From an uncultured Erythrobacter sp. (GTDB taxonomy: Bacteria > Pseudomonadota > Alphaproteobacteria > Sphingomonadales > Sphingomonadaceae), in contig NZ_CANMZM010000003.1 of assembly GCF_947502395.1 (NCBI RefSeq), positions 62,001-126,000 on the forward strand: a stretch of 64,000 bases of DNA, written 5' to 3'. Positions 27,605 through 37,099 of the stretch are shown piece by piece; positions within the stretch are counted from its first letter, which is position 1, and every line of letters starts with the position of its first letter. The notes under the pieces were generated by a model that was not told the origin of the DNA, did no database searches, and saw only the letters and a list, made by a program, of their open reading frames with translations. The translations under genes and the position numbers were made by a program.

Positions 27605-29392
27605 TTGGACAATCAGCGTAATCTTCTGCTCGCCGTCGTGCTTTCAGGCTTGCTCATCCTGGGTTGGGATGTGGGAATGCGGTATTTCTATCCCGCTCCA
27701 CCAGAGCCCGTTATGGCCGAAGCTGAAGTGGATGCAACTGCACCCGCTGGCACGACCAGTGCGAGCAGCCCTGGCAGTGTGAGTGAGGTTGGCGAGGCTG
27801 CTGTGGCCGATGCAGCAACCGGGCCTGTCGAGATCGAAGCTGCGCTTGCAGAGCCGACTCGCGTTGTCATCGATGCACCGCGTGTCGCCGGATCGATCAA
27901 TCTGGTGGGCGCACGTCTTGATGACCTCGTGCTCAAAGACTACAACGCCACCACCGATGATGAGAGCGGCGCAGTCCGTTTCCTTTCACCTGATCGCACA
28001 GATGTTGAGCACTTTGCCGAATTCGGTTTTGTGGTTGCAGGCGAACGCATGTCGAGCAGTGCCATCTGGGAGGCCGATGCGCAGACGCTCACCCCCGCAA
28101 CACCGGTCACACTTTCGCGCACGGATGAGAATGGCATCACCTTCAAGATCCAATTTGCGATTGACGACAATTACATGATTGCGGCCGAGCAGGTGGTGGA
28201 GAACGCGAGTGGAGCAGCGGCGATCGTCCAACCGTTCGCCTATATTAAGCGCACCAGCACCACCGCATCTCCCGATCAGTTTATCGCCCACGCGGGCCCC
28301 ACGGGCGTCTTTGGAGGTTCGCTTTATGACCCCAATTCCTACGAAGATTTGGCTGAGCTTGGCCGCGATTCACCAGCAGGTGCGGCCTCATGGCTTGGGT
28401 TTACCGATACATATTGGGCAAGCCTTTTGATTCCGGGTGAGGGAGAGACTGATACGGCGGGCTGGCGTTCGCTTGGAGACAAGCTGTTCCGCGCTGACCT
28501 TATCTATGATGCTCAAACCGTGCCTGCCGGCGGTACCCTGTCGCAAACCACTCAGCTGTTTGCCGGTGCAAAGGTGAGCGAAGTCCTTGATGCCTATCAG
28601 GACACCGGCATCACCTATTTTGGCAAAGCAATCAGCTGGGGTTGGTTTGAGTGGTTTGAAAAGCCGCTTCTTTGGCTGCTTCGCACGCTTAACGGACTTG
28701 TCGGCAATTTTGGTGTCGCGATCATTCTTCTCACAGTCATCATTCGCGGGTTGCTCTTCCCGATTGCGCAAAAGCAGTTTGCTTCGATGGCGGCGATGAA
28801 GGCTATCCAGCCTAAGATGAAAGCGCTGCAAGAGCGCTATAAAGACGACAAGCAAACGCAGCAGCAAAAGATTGCCGAGCTCTTCAAGGAAGAGAAGGTA
28901 AATCCGCTCGCAGGTTGTTTGCCGCTTATCATCCAGATCCCAATCTTCTTTGCGCTTTATAAGGTTCTCTATCTCGCGATTGAAATGCGTCACGAGCCGT
29001 TCCTTTACATCAAGGATTTGTCCGGCCCCGATCCCGCAACGATCCTCAACGCATTTGGCCTTCTGCCATATGACGTGCCCGGCTTCCTTGGCATTGGTGT
29101 ATTGGCGGTTCTCATGGGCTTCACCATGTGGCTGACGTTCCGTTTGAACCCGAGCGCGATGGACCCGATGCAGCAGCAGATCTTCAATCTGATGCCGTGG
29201 GTGCTCATGTTCGTTATGGCACCGTTTGCAGCTGGCCTTCTCTTGTACTGGGTAACCTCAAATATTCTGACGGTGGCTCAGCAAAGCTATCTCTATTCCA
29301 AGCACCCGCAATTGCGGGCCGCTGCGGAGAAGGAAAAGGCCGAGAAAGCTCAGAAAAAGGCCCGCGAAGAGGCGGAAAAGAGCGGGACCTAG
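27605..29392 (+). CDS. yidC: Membrane protein insertase YidC
   Basis: 595 residues. The TTG at 27605 follows AAGGCG; no ATG lies before the first membrane helix (about 7-24). An Ala/Glu-rich linker leads to the large periplasmic P1 domain (to about 345), then the conserved insertase core with five helices and the N-P-L-A-G-C-L-P segment. A Lys/Glu-rich tail ends the protein. YidC inserts and folds inner membrane proteins with or without Sec. Confidence 0.96.
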   Translation: MDNQRNLLLAVVLSGLLILGWDVGMRYFYPAPPEPVMAEAEVDATAPAGTTSASSPGSVSEVGEAAVADAATGPVEIEAALAEPTRVVIDAPRVAGSINLVGARLDDLVLKDYNATTDDESGAVRFLSPDRTDVEHFAEFGFVVAGERMSSSAIWEADAQTLTPATPVTLSRTDENGITFKIQFAIDDNYMIAAEQVVENASGAAAIVQPFAYIKRTSTTASPDQFIAHAGPTGVFGGSLYDPNSYEDLAELGRDSPAGAASWLGFTDTYWASLLIPGEGETDTAGWRSLGDKLFRADLIYDAQTVPAGGTLSQTTQLFAGAKVSEVLDAYQDTGITYFGKAISWGWFEWFEKPLLWLLRTLNGLVGNFGVAIILLTVIIRGLLFPIAQKQFASMAAMKAIQPKMKALQERYKDDKQTQQQKIAELFKEEKVNPLAGCLPLIIQIPIFFALYKVLYLAIEMRHEPFLYIKDLSGPDPATILNAFGLLPYDVPGFLGIGVLAVLMGFTMWLTFRLNPSAMDPMQQQIFNLMPWVLMFVMAPFAAGLLLYWVTSNILTVAQQSYLYSKHPQLRAAAEKEKAEKAQKKAREEAEKSGT

Positions 29393-29395
29393 GCT

Positions 29396-30106
29396 TTGAC
29401 AAGGTCAACCGAGCAAGAACTGGAACGGCGCGCTAAGGAGCGCCGTGAACGCCAAGCGTCGCGCCTGTTTTCAGGCCGCGTGGACTTCCTCTTGTCTGCG
29501 CCTCAGCTCAAATTCCTGCCCGAGCCTATCGTGCCAGAGATCGCCTTTTGCGGGCGCAGCAATGTTGGCAAGAGCTCGCTCCTGAATGCGCTCACCGGCC
29601 GTAGGGCTATTGCGCGTGCATCCGTGACACCGGGTCGCACGCAGGAATTAAACTTCTTCGAGGTTGGTCTTCAAGACCCAAACATCCCTGATGGAAAACC
29701 TCTGTTCCGCCTCGTTGACATGCCGGGATATGGCTTTGCCAAAGCCCCGGTCAAAGTGGTTGAGCGCTGGAAGAACCTCGTGCGGACATACCTTCGCGGC
29801 CGTCAGGTGCTCGCACGCAATCTCGTTCTGGTCGACAGCCGCCACGGCCTCAAAGAAGTCGATCGCGAGATGATGAAGATGCTTGATGAGGCGGCAGTTG
29901 GATATCGCATCGTCCTCACCAAGACTGACAAAGTGAAAGCCAGCGAACTTGAGCGGGTGGCTAGTAAAATTGCCGACGAAGCGCGGAAACATCCAGCTGC
30001 TTTTCCCGATCTGCACTTAACCAGCAGCGAGAAGGGAATGGGTATTGAAGCCCTGCGCGCTGCCGTTGTCGCCGACGCTTTGGGCGATGAGTGGTTCTCA
30101 AACTAA
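29396..30106 (+). CDS. engB: Ribosome biogenesis GTPase EngB/YsxC
   Basis: 236 residues from a TTG 3 nt after the yidC stop. G1 is G-R-S-N-V-G-K-S-S, G3 is D-M-P-G-Y-G, and G4 reads T-K-T-D-K, as usual in EngB. The N-terminal 25 residues are charged and variable. EngB acts in late 50S assembly. The rpmH-rnpA-yidD-yidC-engB order is conserved in alphaproteobacteria; the argB gene often found next is absent. Confidence 0.95.
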   Translation: MTRSTEQELERRAKERRERQASRLFSGRVDFLLSAPQLKFLPEPIVPEIAFCGRSNVGKSSLLNALTGRRAIARASVTPGRTQELNFFEVGLQDPNIPDGKPLFRLVDMPGYGFAKAPVKVVERWKNLVRTYLRGRQVLARNLVLVDSRHGLKEVDREMMKMLDEAAVGYRIVLTKTDKVKASELERVASKIADEARKHPAAFPDLHLTSSEKGMGIEALRAAVVADALGDEWFSN

Positions 30107-30130
30107 AAACGACGCAGGAAACCCCGCGAG

Positions 30131-30472
30131 TTAGACTGCTGACTCCTCGCAAGAGGATGGTCGGGAAGCAGAAGCAGCTCGGTTGCTTGCGATGTTCACC
30201 TGAGAGCGAACGATCACCGCGCCGCGTTCGCTCTCTGTGGTCTTTGTATCGCAAATGGGGTCACACGAGACATGAGCACAGCGAACTCTGGAAGCTCTTG
30301 GCCCTGACGAACGCATCTTCGCTCGCATCCGGGCAATTCGCTCGGCCCTGCTCTCTCTTGCAGTATCTGCACGAAGATCCACCCCGGATTCTGAATGCAC
30401 ATCAGCCACAGCTTCTGACGCAACATTGCCTGTCGCGAACACAAGAACAGTGGCTAATAGAGCTTGCAACAT
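30131..30472 (-). CDS. Hypothetical secreted small protein
   Basis: 113 residues, not recognised. The N-terminus M-L-Q-A-L-L-A-T-V-L-V-F-A-T-G looks like a signal peptide, followed by an Arg/Ser-rich soluble part with four closely spaced cysteines (R-C-A-H-V-S-C-D-P-I-C). It lies between engB and the VOC gene, on the VOC strand. No clear Shine-Dalgarno is visible, and a plus-strand frame of similar length overlaps it, so it may not be a real gene. Confidence 0.4.
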   Translation of the reverse strand: MLQALLATVLVFATGNVASEAVADVHSESGVDLRADTARESRAERIARMRAKMRSSGPRASRVRCAHVSCDPICDTKTTESERGAVIVRSQVNIASNRAASASRPSSCEESAV

Positions 30473-30531
30473 TCTCGCATTGATACACCTGGCGTGCTAA
30501 GGAGTTTCTTAGAAGTAGCGTTAATTTCGTC

Positions 30532-30951
30532 TTAGCTTGCAAACAGCTGTGCTTGATCCGCAAAGGCTTTGAATTCAAGCGCATTGCCCGCGGGGTCGCG
30601 CAGAAACATTGTTGCTTGCTCACCCGATTGGCCTTTGAACCGAACCGTTGGTTCGATTACGAAATCAACGCTGGCAGCGCGCAATTTGCCCACCAGCGCC
30701 TTCCAATCTTCCACGTTTAGGACCAAACCAAAGTGCGGAACAGGAACACCGTGCCCATCTACATGGTTGGTGGCGGCATCGCGTTCCCTTTCAGGTGCCA
30801 GATGAGCGACGATCTGGTGACCATGGAAGTCGAAGTCGATCCACTCTTCAGAACTGCGCCCCTCTTCGCATCCCAGAAGCTCACCATAAAAACTGCGCGC
30901 TGCTGCGAGGTCATCGACCGGGAAGGCAAGGTGAAATGGGGGAAGGGACAT
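30532..30951 (-). CDS. VOC family protein (glyoxalase/bleomycin-resistance fold)
   Basis: 139 residues with paired beta-alpha-beta-beta-beta modules: [19 protein letters not shown] at the start, [17 protein letters not shown], and the closing [13 protein letters not shown]. His7, the mid-chain His and the Glu of L-E-F are candidate metal ligands. The substrate is unknown; many such proteins are dioxygenase- or lyase-like. It stands as a single gene divergent from the GST gene. Confidence 0.85.
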   Translation of the reverse strand: MSLPPFHLAFPVDDLAAARSFYGELLGCEEGRSSEEWIDFDFHGHQIVAHLAPERERDAATNHVDGHGVPVPHFGLVLNVEDWKALVGKLRAASVDFVIEPTVRFKGQSGEQATMFLRDPAGNALEFKAFADQAQLFAS

Positions 30952-31066
30952 TGGGTACTCTCCAGCGTTATCGACACTGTCCTGTAACCCGTTCAGGCTC
31001 GACAGCGAAAGCCTGAATATCTACGCTAGTGCAAACTCAGGCCCGCAAGGTGGAACAGGCTCTCTT

Positions 31067-31723
31067 ATGAAACTCATCATCGGCAATAAGAACTATTCAA
31101 GCTGGTCCTTGCGCGGATGGCTTTCTGCCAAGCAATCGGGGCTGCAGTTTGAAGAGATCACCGTGCCACTTATGGGTGAGCATTGGGAAAGCCAAAAGCA
31201 GGGCGAAGAGTTTCAGCCATCCTCGGGTAAGGTGCCGATCCTGTGGGATGGTGATACTGTCATTTGGGACAGCCTCGCGATCATGGAATATTTGGCTGAC
31301 AAGGTCGGGCGGGATCGCTTCTGGCCAAAGGATGAAGCGGCGCGCGGGATGGCGCGCGCAATGGTTGCTGAGATGCATTCATCCTACGGCGCGCTGCGCA
31401 ACGAAATGCCGATGAATGTGCGAGCCAGAGTGCCGCTCGACAATCTATCGGAGATCGCGAAATCAGAAATCGTGCGTATTCTCCAGCTATGGGCTGAAGC
31501 GCGCGCTCGGCATGGGTCAGCAGGTCCCTTCCTGTTCGGCACTTTTGGAGCTGCTGACATTTTCTACGCGCCGGTCGTCTCTCGATTCATCACTTATGGC
31601 ATTGGTGTGCCCGGCTTTGCGCAAAGCTATATGCAGGCGATCTGGGAACATGATTGGATGGCTCAATGGATCGCCGCGTCTGACGATGAGGAATGGGTAA
31701 TCGAGCAGTTTGAGACGGCTTAA
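31067..31723 (+). CDS. Glutathione S-transferase
   Basis: 218 residues. The thioredoxin-fold N-domain begins N-K-N-Y-S-S-W-S-L-R-G-W, where Ser or Tyr could activate glutathione, and the cis-Pro/Ser segment reads K-V-P-I-L-W-D-G-D-T-V-I-W-D-S-L-A-I-M-E. A helical C-domain completes the fold. It would conjugate or reduce electrophiles with glutathione. The stop TAA interlocks with the convergent cupin gene in TTAA. Confidence 0.9.
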   Translation: MKLIIGNKNYSSWSLRGWLSAKQSGLQFEEITVPLMGEHWESQKQGEEFQPSSGKVPILWDGDTVIWDSLAIMEYLADKVGRDRFWPKDEAARGMARAMVAEMHSSYGALRNEMPMNVRARVPLDNLSEIAKSEIVRILQLWAEARARHGSAGPFLFGTFGAADIFYAPVVSRFITYGIGVPGFAQSYMQAIWEHDWMAQWIAASDDEEWVIEQFETA

Positions 31724-32187
31724 GGGATACGCTGGGTTTCGTATTGAGTGCCATCCTTGCGGAAATAGCCTTCTGAATTGAACACCATATCGATATCCGG
31801 ATACTCTCCGCCGTCTGTTTGATAGTCGCCCGCAGCCGCCACCACAAAGACACAAGGGGCATTGCTGCGGTTTTGCAAGTGGTGACCGTTTTCCTGACCA
31901 GCGGGCCAAGCCACAACGTCCCCGGCAGTGACGAGGCTCTCACCAGTGTCGTCGATGAGCACGGCCTCGCCGAAGATCATCACCAAGAGTTCGTCAATAT
32001 CGCGGTGCCAATGCCGCTGTGAGGACCACGCCCCAGGCTCTAGCACGACATGGCTTGCCCGCAGCTTTTCCATCCCCGTTTCCGGTGCAAGTCTTCGATA
32101 GAAACGCCCTTGAACCGGCTCGTCGAAGGGTGCCGGATAGCCTGTCGCATTGGTTTGCGGGATAGAGGCGAGATCAAGCTTGGGCAT
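31720..32187 (-). CDS. Cupin domain protein
   Basis: 155 residues. Cupin motif 1 is around R-H-W-H-R-D-I-D-E-L-L-V-M-I-F-G-E-A and motif 2 around A-W-P-A-G-Q-E-N-G-H-H-L-Q-N-R-S. The two His of motif 1, the Glu and the motif-2 His are in place for a metal site. Single-domain cupins have many roles; none can be assigned. It diverges from dapE, with 29 nt between the start codons. Confidence 0.85.
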   Translation of the reverse strand: MPKLDLASIPQTNATGYPAPFDEPVQGRFYRRLAPETGMEKLRASHVVLEPGAWSSQRHWHRDIDELLVMIFGEAVLIDDTGESLVTAGDVVAWPAGQENGHHLQNRSNAPCVFVVAAAGDYQTDGGEYPDIDMVFNSEGYFRKDGTQYETQRIP

Positions 32188-32216
32188 TGGGCAGGCTCCT
32201 GCTAGCGGTGGGGGGT

Positions 32217-33374
32217 ATGAGTATTGCCCTAGAATACGCCAAGCGTCTAATCTCGCATTCTTCAGTCACGCCTGCGACAGGTCCCGTGTTCGACGAGATG
32301 GAGGCCATATTGAAACCGCTCGGTTTCGACATCCACCGCTTCATGCGCGGCGATGGGGAAGAAGGGTCGGACGAGGCTCCGGTTGAAAACCTTTTTGCCA
32401 TTCGCAAAGGGCCTGAAGGATCAAAGCACTTCGCTTTTGCAGGGCATCTCGATGTCGTGCCTCCGGGTGATGGCTGGCATTGCGACCCATTTGTGCCGAC
32501 AGAAGAAGGCGAGCTTCTCTATGGCCGCGGCGCGGTCGATATGAAGAGTGCAATTGCCTGTTTCGCCACCGCTTTGCACGATATTCCTGAGGACGCCGGC
32601 ACGATCAGCATGATCATCACTGGCGATGAAGAAGGGCCGGCGCTCCACGGCACGCGGGCTCTCATCGACTATATGCGTGCTCAGGACATTCAGCCTGATC
32701 TTTGCCTTGTGGGGGAGCCGACGAGCGTCAACCGGCTTGGCGATATGATGAAAATCGGGCGGCGCGGTTCGGTCAATATTTGGCTCACTGTTGAGGGTAC
32801 ACAAGGCCATGTTGCTTACCCGCACCTTGCCGATAACCCGCTTCCAAAGCTTGTCGCGATGCTCAAGGAACTCGATGAACTGGTGCTCGATACTGGCACC
32901 GATTGGTTCCAGTCTTCCAACCTTGAGATCACCGATATCGAGGTCGGCAACAAGGCGCACAATGTTATCCCGGCGCAGGCGAAGGCGCGGATTTCTATCC
33001 GCTTTAATGACCTGCATTCTGGCGCGTCGCTTTCCGAACGGGTCGCAGCGATTGCTGAAAAGCACGGCGGGCGGGCTTTGCCGATTATCTCTGGCGAGCC
33101 GTTCCTGACCGCGCCTGGGGAATTCTCCAATATGCTGGCCAAGGCGGTTGAGGAAGAAACCGGCGTTAAGCCAGACGCCTCCACCACTGGCGGCACTTCG
33201 GATGCGCGCTTCCTTCGCGCGGTATGCCCAGTGATTGAATTTGGCCTGTGCAATGCAACCATGCATAAACGCAACGAAGCGGTGGCTATTCCAGATCTGG
33301 ATGCGCTAGCCCGGATCTACACAAAAGCAGCGCTCGGGGCGCTCGCTCTCGAGATAACGCAAGAAGAGGCGTAG
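32217..33374 (+). CDS. dapE: Succinyl-diaminopimelate desuccinylase
   Basis: 385 residues from the ATG at 32217 (GGTGGGGGG upstream; a TTG at 32187 would add 10). M20 metal ligands are G-H-L-D-V-V-P-P-G-D, G-R-G-A-V-D-M-K-S, D-E-E-G-P-A and the C-terminal T-M-H-K-R-N-E; T-T-G-G-T-S-D-A-R matches DapE rather than general M20 peptidases. It hydrolyses N-succinyl-LL-diaminopimelate in lysine and peptidoglycan synthesis. dapB is about 4.5 kb away, not in an operon with it. Confidence 0.95.
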   Translation: MSIALEYAKRLISHSSVTPATGPVFDEMEAILKPLGFDIHRFMRGDGEEGSDEAPVENLFAIRKGPEGSKHFAFAGHLDVVPPGDGWHCDPFVPTEEGELLYGRGAVDMKSAIACFATALHDIPEDAGTISMIITGDEEGPALHGTRALIDYMRAQDIQPDLCLVGEPTSVNRLGDMMKIGRRGSVNIWLTVEGTQGHVAYPHLADNPLPKLVAMLKELDELVLDTGTDWFQSSNLEITDIEVGNKAHNVIPAQAKARISIRFNDLHSGASLSERVAAIAEKHGGRALPIISGEPFLTAPGEFSNMLAKAVEEETGVKPDASTTGGTSDARFLRAVCPVIEFGLCNATMHKRNEAVAIPDLDALARIYTKAALGALALEITQEEA

Positions 33375-33380
33375 AAACTC

Positions 33381-34637
33381 ATGAAAGCTTGGTTCCAGAT
33401 TCCGCTGTGGCAGCGGGTTATCGGCGCTCTCATTCTGGGCATTATCGTTGGCTATATCTGGGGACCGGGAGCAGCGAGCATCAAGATTATTGGCGATATC
33501 TTCATCGCCTTTATCAAGATGCTGGTGGTTCCGCTGATCTTCTTCAGCCTTGTCGCAGGCGTTGCGAGCATCGGGGATTTGCGCAAACTTGGGAGTGTCG
33601 GCTGGCGAGCGCTTTTGCTGTTTGTTGTGACGGGGCAAATGGCGGTTTGGCTTGGCCTAGCAATCGGCACGATCGTTCAGCCGGGTGCGGGGCTCGACGC
33701 AAGTGCCATGAACCTTGATGCGGCCGCGCTTGAACGCGCTCAGGCCCGTCAGGAAGACGGCGTTACCGTTCAACAGATGATCCTTGAAATGGTGCCCTCA
33801 AGCCCGGTTCAAGTCATGGCAGACGTCAACGTCCTCCCGCTCATCATCTTCTCGCTCCTGATCGGGATCGGTATCCTGATGGCAAAGGAAGAGGGCGAGC
33901 CTGTCCTCAAGATCTTTGAGAGCGGCTCTGTCGTGATGCAAAAGGTCACGATGGTGGTGATGGAGCTCACGCCGTTTGGCGTCTTTGCTCTCATGGCATG
34001 GGTTGCAGGGACCCTGGGCGTTGATGCGCTTCAGGCGCTTGGGATCGTCGTCGTGCTCAACTATGTGGGCTGTTTGCTCATTATTGGCCTCATCTATGGC
34101 GGCATGATCAAGTTCATCGCCAAGCTGCCAGTGATCGACTTCTTCCGCGGCATTATCGATGCGATTGCGGTGAGCTATTCGACGGCGAGCTCCAATGCGA
34201 CCTTGCCGGTGACCTTGCGCTGTGCGCGGCGGAACCTTGGTGTTTCCAATTCGGTTGCAAGCTTTGTCATCAGCCTAGGCGCAACGATCAATATGAACGG
34301 CACGGCCATGTATCTGGGCCTTGCGACATTGTTCGGGGCGCAGGTGTTCGGGGTTCAGCTCGACATGGGCGATTATGTCCTGATCTCGATCCTTGGCACA
34401 TTGGGAGCCATTGGCGCAGCGGGCATTCCGGGCGCGGGTCTCATTATGATGGTTCTGGTGTTCGGCGCAGTTGGCGTGCCGCTTGAAACAATTGCTCTGG
34501 TCGCCGGCATCGACCGGATCATGGACATGATGCGCACCACCACCAATGTTTCAGGCGATGCAGCGGTAGCGACGACCGTCGCGAGCCTGACGGGTGAGAT
34601 CGACAAGGCTGAGATGATCTCAGCCGACGATGTCTAA
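33381..34637 (+). CDS. Dicarboxylate/amino acid:cation symporter (DAACS)
   Basis: 418 residues, 8 or so membrane helices with two re-entrant loops. HP1 contains S-Y-S-T-A-S-S-N-A-T-L-P-V-T and helix 7 contains T-I-N-M-N-G-T-A-M-Y, the DAACS sodium and substrate motifs; HP2 has G-A-A-G-I-P-G-A-G. It imports glutamate, aspartate or C4-dicarboxylates with Na+ or H+; which one cannot be told. It starts 6 nt after dapE and overlaps the next gene by 1 nt. Confidence 0.92.
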   Translation: MKAWFQIPLWQRVIGALILGIIVGYIWGPGAASIKIIGDIFIAFIKMLVVPLIFFSLVAGVASIGDLRKLGSVGWRALLLFVVTGQMAVWLGLAIGTIVQPGAGLDASAMNLDAAALERAQARQEDGVTVQQMILEMVPSSPVQVMADVNVLPLIIFSLLIGIGILMAKEEGEPVLKIFESGSVVMQKVTMVVMELTPFGVFALMAWVAGTLGVDALQALGIVVVLNYVGCLLIIGLIYGGMIKFIAKLPVIDFFRGIIDAIAVSYSTASSNATLPVTLRCARRNLGVSNSVASFVISLGATINMNGTAMYLGLATLFGAQVFGVQLDMGDYVLISILGTLGAIGAAGIPGAGLIMMVLVFGAVGVPLETIALVAGIDRIMDMMRTTTNVSGDAAVATTVASLTGEIDKAEMISADDV

Positions 34638-35065
34638 TGTCCATTACTGTTGAGCGCGAAGCGGCAGCCGAGGACGCCGCCGCGCTTAGCGAGGGCATTG
34701 TCGCCTTTAACAAAGCGCACGTACCCGACCTAGAGGACGTCGCCGACGAGGTGCGCTTCTTCGTGCTCGCCAAAGATGATGCAGGCGCCCTTCAAGGCGG
34801 TATTCGGGCAGTGTGTTATTGGAGCACGCTGCATATCGAGCTGGTTTGGCTGGATGAGACTGCGCGCGGTTCAGGGATCGGCGCTAAGCTGATGAGCGAG
34901 GCAGAAGACTACGCTCAGGCGCACAATTGCGAAAAGGCCTTGGTAGAAACCACCAGCTGGCAGGCAAAGCCGTTCTACGAAAAGCTCGGCTACACCCTAA
35001 TGGCGACACTGCCCGGTCGTCCCAAGGGGCATGCTTCGCACTATCTGAGTAAGTCACTCGTCTAG
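34637..35065 (+). CDS. GNAT family N-acetyltransferase
   Basis: 142 residues with the acetyl-CoA loop A-R-G-S-G-I-G-A-K-L-M at about 77-87 and E-T-T-S-W-Q-A-K-P-F-Y-E-K-L-G-Y-T near the end. The start overlaps the symporter stop in TAATG, so they are coupled. The substrate is unknown; link with the transporter is by position only. The 3' end overlaps the convergent lipoprotein gene by 12 nt. Confidence 0.88.
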   Translation: MSITVEREAAAEDAAALSEGIVAFNKAHVPDLEDVADEVRFFVLAKDDAGALQGGIRAVCYWSTLHIELVWLDETARGSGIGAKLMSEAEDYAQAHNCEKALVETTSWQAKPFYEKLGYTLMATLPGRPKGHASHYLSKSLV

Positions 35066-35473
35066 CTCAATATACTCTACTGGCACAAATTCGCCGAGGC
35101 TACAGCCAGCGCCCACGTCCAGTTGGCCAGCAACCGGCGTGATAACTCGAATGATCTCTTGCTTGCATAGCTGGTTGATCGAAGTGGAATAGGTAAATGC
35201 TTGTTCGAATCCGAGCCGGGGGCAGCGGTTCGGCAGCATCGAACGGAACACCCGGCCACCAGCCATTTCGAAGTCGATCACCTGATCGCTGCGTACCAGT
35301 GATTGGCGGATCGCCTGTGTCCGGATACAGGTTTCAGCCTCCCCCACCACTTTGACCGTTGGACCGGCGAGCCTCGGATCAGCAAGGCTGGAGCCAGGAT
35401 CCATCAGAGTACAAGCTCCCGTAGCGAGCGCTGCTCCGATTGCAGGGACAAACAATAGCGTATTGAGGTTCAT
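35054..35473 (-). CDS. DUF6491-like small lipoprotein or secreted protein
   Basis: 139 residues from the ATG at 35471-35473. The hydrophobic N-terminus ends A-L-A-T-G-A-C, a lipobox-like site. The mature part has C-I-R-T-Q-A-I-R-Q-S, D-Q-V-I-D-F-E-M-A-G-G-R-V-F-R-S, R-C-P-R-L-G-F-E-Q-A-F-T-Y and two further Cys near the C-terminus; this spacing resembles DUF6491, from memory of the family. Function unknown. It runs downstream of nth on the same strand. Confidence 0.72.
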   Translation of the reverse strand: MNLNTLLFVPAIGAALATGACTLMDPGSSLADPRLAGPTVKVVGEAETCIRTQAIRQSLVRSDQVIDFEMAGGRVFRSMLPNRCPRLGFEQAFTYSTSINQLCKQEIIRVITPVAGQLDVGAGCSLGEFVPVEYIELDE

Positions 35474-35535
35474 ACGAGTTCTCCTGTTGAGCCCTTGGCT
35501 GAAAGGTGAACTACGCAAGCTGAACCCTCGGTGAG

Positions 35536-36186
35536 TTACCGCCCCTTAGGCTTATCCGTCACCTTCTTGCGGAAGCTGCACAGGTCCACCTGACCACAGC
35601 GCCAACATTCCGGCGTGCGCGCTTTGCACACGTATCGGCCATGCAAGATCAACCAATGGTGCGCATGCAGGCGGAAGGGCCCCGGCACACGCTTCTCAAG
35701 CTTGGCTTCAACGCTTTCGGGCGTTTTGCCTTTGGCGAGCCCCGTGCGATTGCCGACGCGCAAGATGTGCGTGTCGACCGCGAATGTCTCTTGTTTGAAC
35801 CAGCAATTGAGAACCACATTGGCGGTCTTGCGGCCCACTCCGGGTAGGCGCACCAGATCGTCGCGCGTGTCGGGAACCTCTCCGCCATATTCGTCAATCA
35901 ACAGCTGCGACAAAGCGATCACGTTCTTGGCCTTAGAGTTGAACAGGCCAATGGTCTTGATGTGCTCGATCAGTCTCTCAAGCCCCAGATCAAGCATCTC
36001 TTGCGGCGTCTTCACCTTGGCAAACAGTGCACGCGTTGCCTTGTTCACCCCAACATCGGTCGCCTGCGCCGACAGAGCCACAGCCACGACCAGCTGATAG
36101 GCATTGCCATATTCCAGCTCAGTCTCAGGCTCTGGATTGTCTTCCGCCAACCGCCGGAAGAACTCGAAAATCTGGTCTTTGGTCAT
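35536..36186 (-). CDS. nth: Endonuclease III
   Basis: 216 residues. The helix-hairpin-helix L-P-G-V-G-R-K-T-A-N-V-V carries the catalytic Lys, the catalytic Asp is in V-D-T-H-I-L-R-V-G-N-R, and the 4Fe-4S cluster cysteines have the C-x6-C-x2-C-x5-C spacing near the C-terminus. It removes oxidised pyrimidines and cuts abasic sites. It starts 10 nt after the ion-channel stop and may share its transcript. Confidence 0.96.
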   Translation of the reverse strand: MTKDQIFEFFRRLAEDNPEPETELEYGNAYQLVVAVALSAQATDVGVNKATRALFAKVKTPQEMLDLGLERLIEHIKTIGLFNSKAKNVIALSQLLIDEYGGEVPDTRDDLVRLPGVGRKTANVVLNCWFKQETFAVDTHILRVGNRTGLAKGKTPESVEAKLEKRVPGPFRLHAHHWLILHGRYVCKARTPECWRCGQVDLCSFRKKVTDKPKGR

Positions 36187-36196
36187 GCCTTACATT

Positions 36197-37060
36197 TCAT
36201 TCTGGAGGCTTCTGATTGGCTCGCTCGAGTTTCTCAAGCTTCGCCACCACATTCTCGTCAATCTCATCGAGCCGTGCCAAATGGTCACGCATTTCCTGAA
36301 TCTTTTGGTCGCGGCGCGCTTGCATCGCATCGGAGAAGGCGGCGGCTATGATGCCTGTTGGCATCGCCACAAAAGCAACGCCCGACATGGCCAGAGTGCC
36401 GCCGATGATCTTGCCCATGATCGTAACCGGATAGGCATCGCCGTACCCTACCGTGGTGAGAGTGATGACCGCCCACCAAAGAGCGCGGGGGATTGAGCCA
36501 AAGGCATCGGGCTGAATATCGCCTTCGACCACATGCAGCAGCGTTGCCCCGGTCAGTACAAAGATGAACGCAAGAGCGGCGGTCACGATCAAGTCATCAC
36601 CTCGGTCTGCGGTTGCTCTCCAAACCGATTGGATGGCCTCGTTGAAACGGCCAAATTTCATCACCGCAATCACACGGAAGAGCCGGATGACCCGCAGCAC
36701 AGCCGCATCGCCAGCGATCAATGGTGCCAGCGTTGCGACCACCACGATGAGGTCAACAAGGCCTAGCCAGCTGCGCATAAAGGCCCAGCGTTTTTGCCAT
36801 GCTGACCCTTCCCCCGGAGCCTCCGCTGCGGCGTAAACCCGCGCGACATACTCACCCAGGAATATCGTCCCGAATATCATTTCACCCACAAGCAAGGCGT
36901 AGTGCATCTCGTCAGATAGCTTTGGCTCCGTGCCCAGAGCCGCGCCGATGACTGCGAGCACAATTGTCACTATCAGCAGGCGATTGAGTATTGTTAGGCG
37001 TCCGTCAGGATGCGCGCCGACAAATAGCTGCTCGTAAAGTGTTGTTCGCAAAGCTGCCAA
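36197..37060 (-). CDS. Voltage-gated-type potassium channel
   Basis: 287 residues, six helices. The selectivity filter T-T-V-G-Y-G-D and a preceding pore helix A-L-W-W-A-V-I-T-L mark a K+ channel; the fourth helix has spaced arginines (V-L-R-V-I-R-L-F-R-V-I-A-V-M-K-F-G-R), so voltage sensing is plausible. A cytosolic C-terminal coiled coil (residues about 245-287) likely aids tetramerisation. It sits between dapB (39 nt upstream) and nth. Confidence 0.92.
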   Translation of the reverse strand: MAALRTTLYEQLFVGAHPDGRLTILNRLLIVTIVLAVIGAALGTEPKLSDEMHYALLVGEMIFGTIFLGEYVARVYAAAEAPGEGSAWQKRWAFMRSWLGLVDLIVVVATLAPLIAGDAAVLRVIRLFRVIAVMKFGRFNEAIQSVWRATADRGDDLIVTAALAFIFVLTGATLLHVVEGDIQPDAFGSIPRALWWAVITLTTVGYGDAYPVTIMGKIIGGTLAMSGVAFVAMPTGIIAAAFSDAMQARRDQKIQEMRDHLARLDEIDENVVAKLEKLERANQKPPE

Positions 37061-37099
37061 CGCGTTTCCCCCTGATCTGCGAAGCGGCGAGCCGGGCCT

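Noticed and set aside
32421..33266. 281-codon minus-strand frame inside dapE
   Set aside because: Antisense of a catalytic-motif-complete dapE; no recognised protein.
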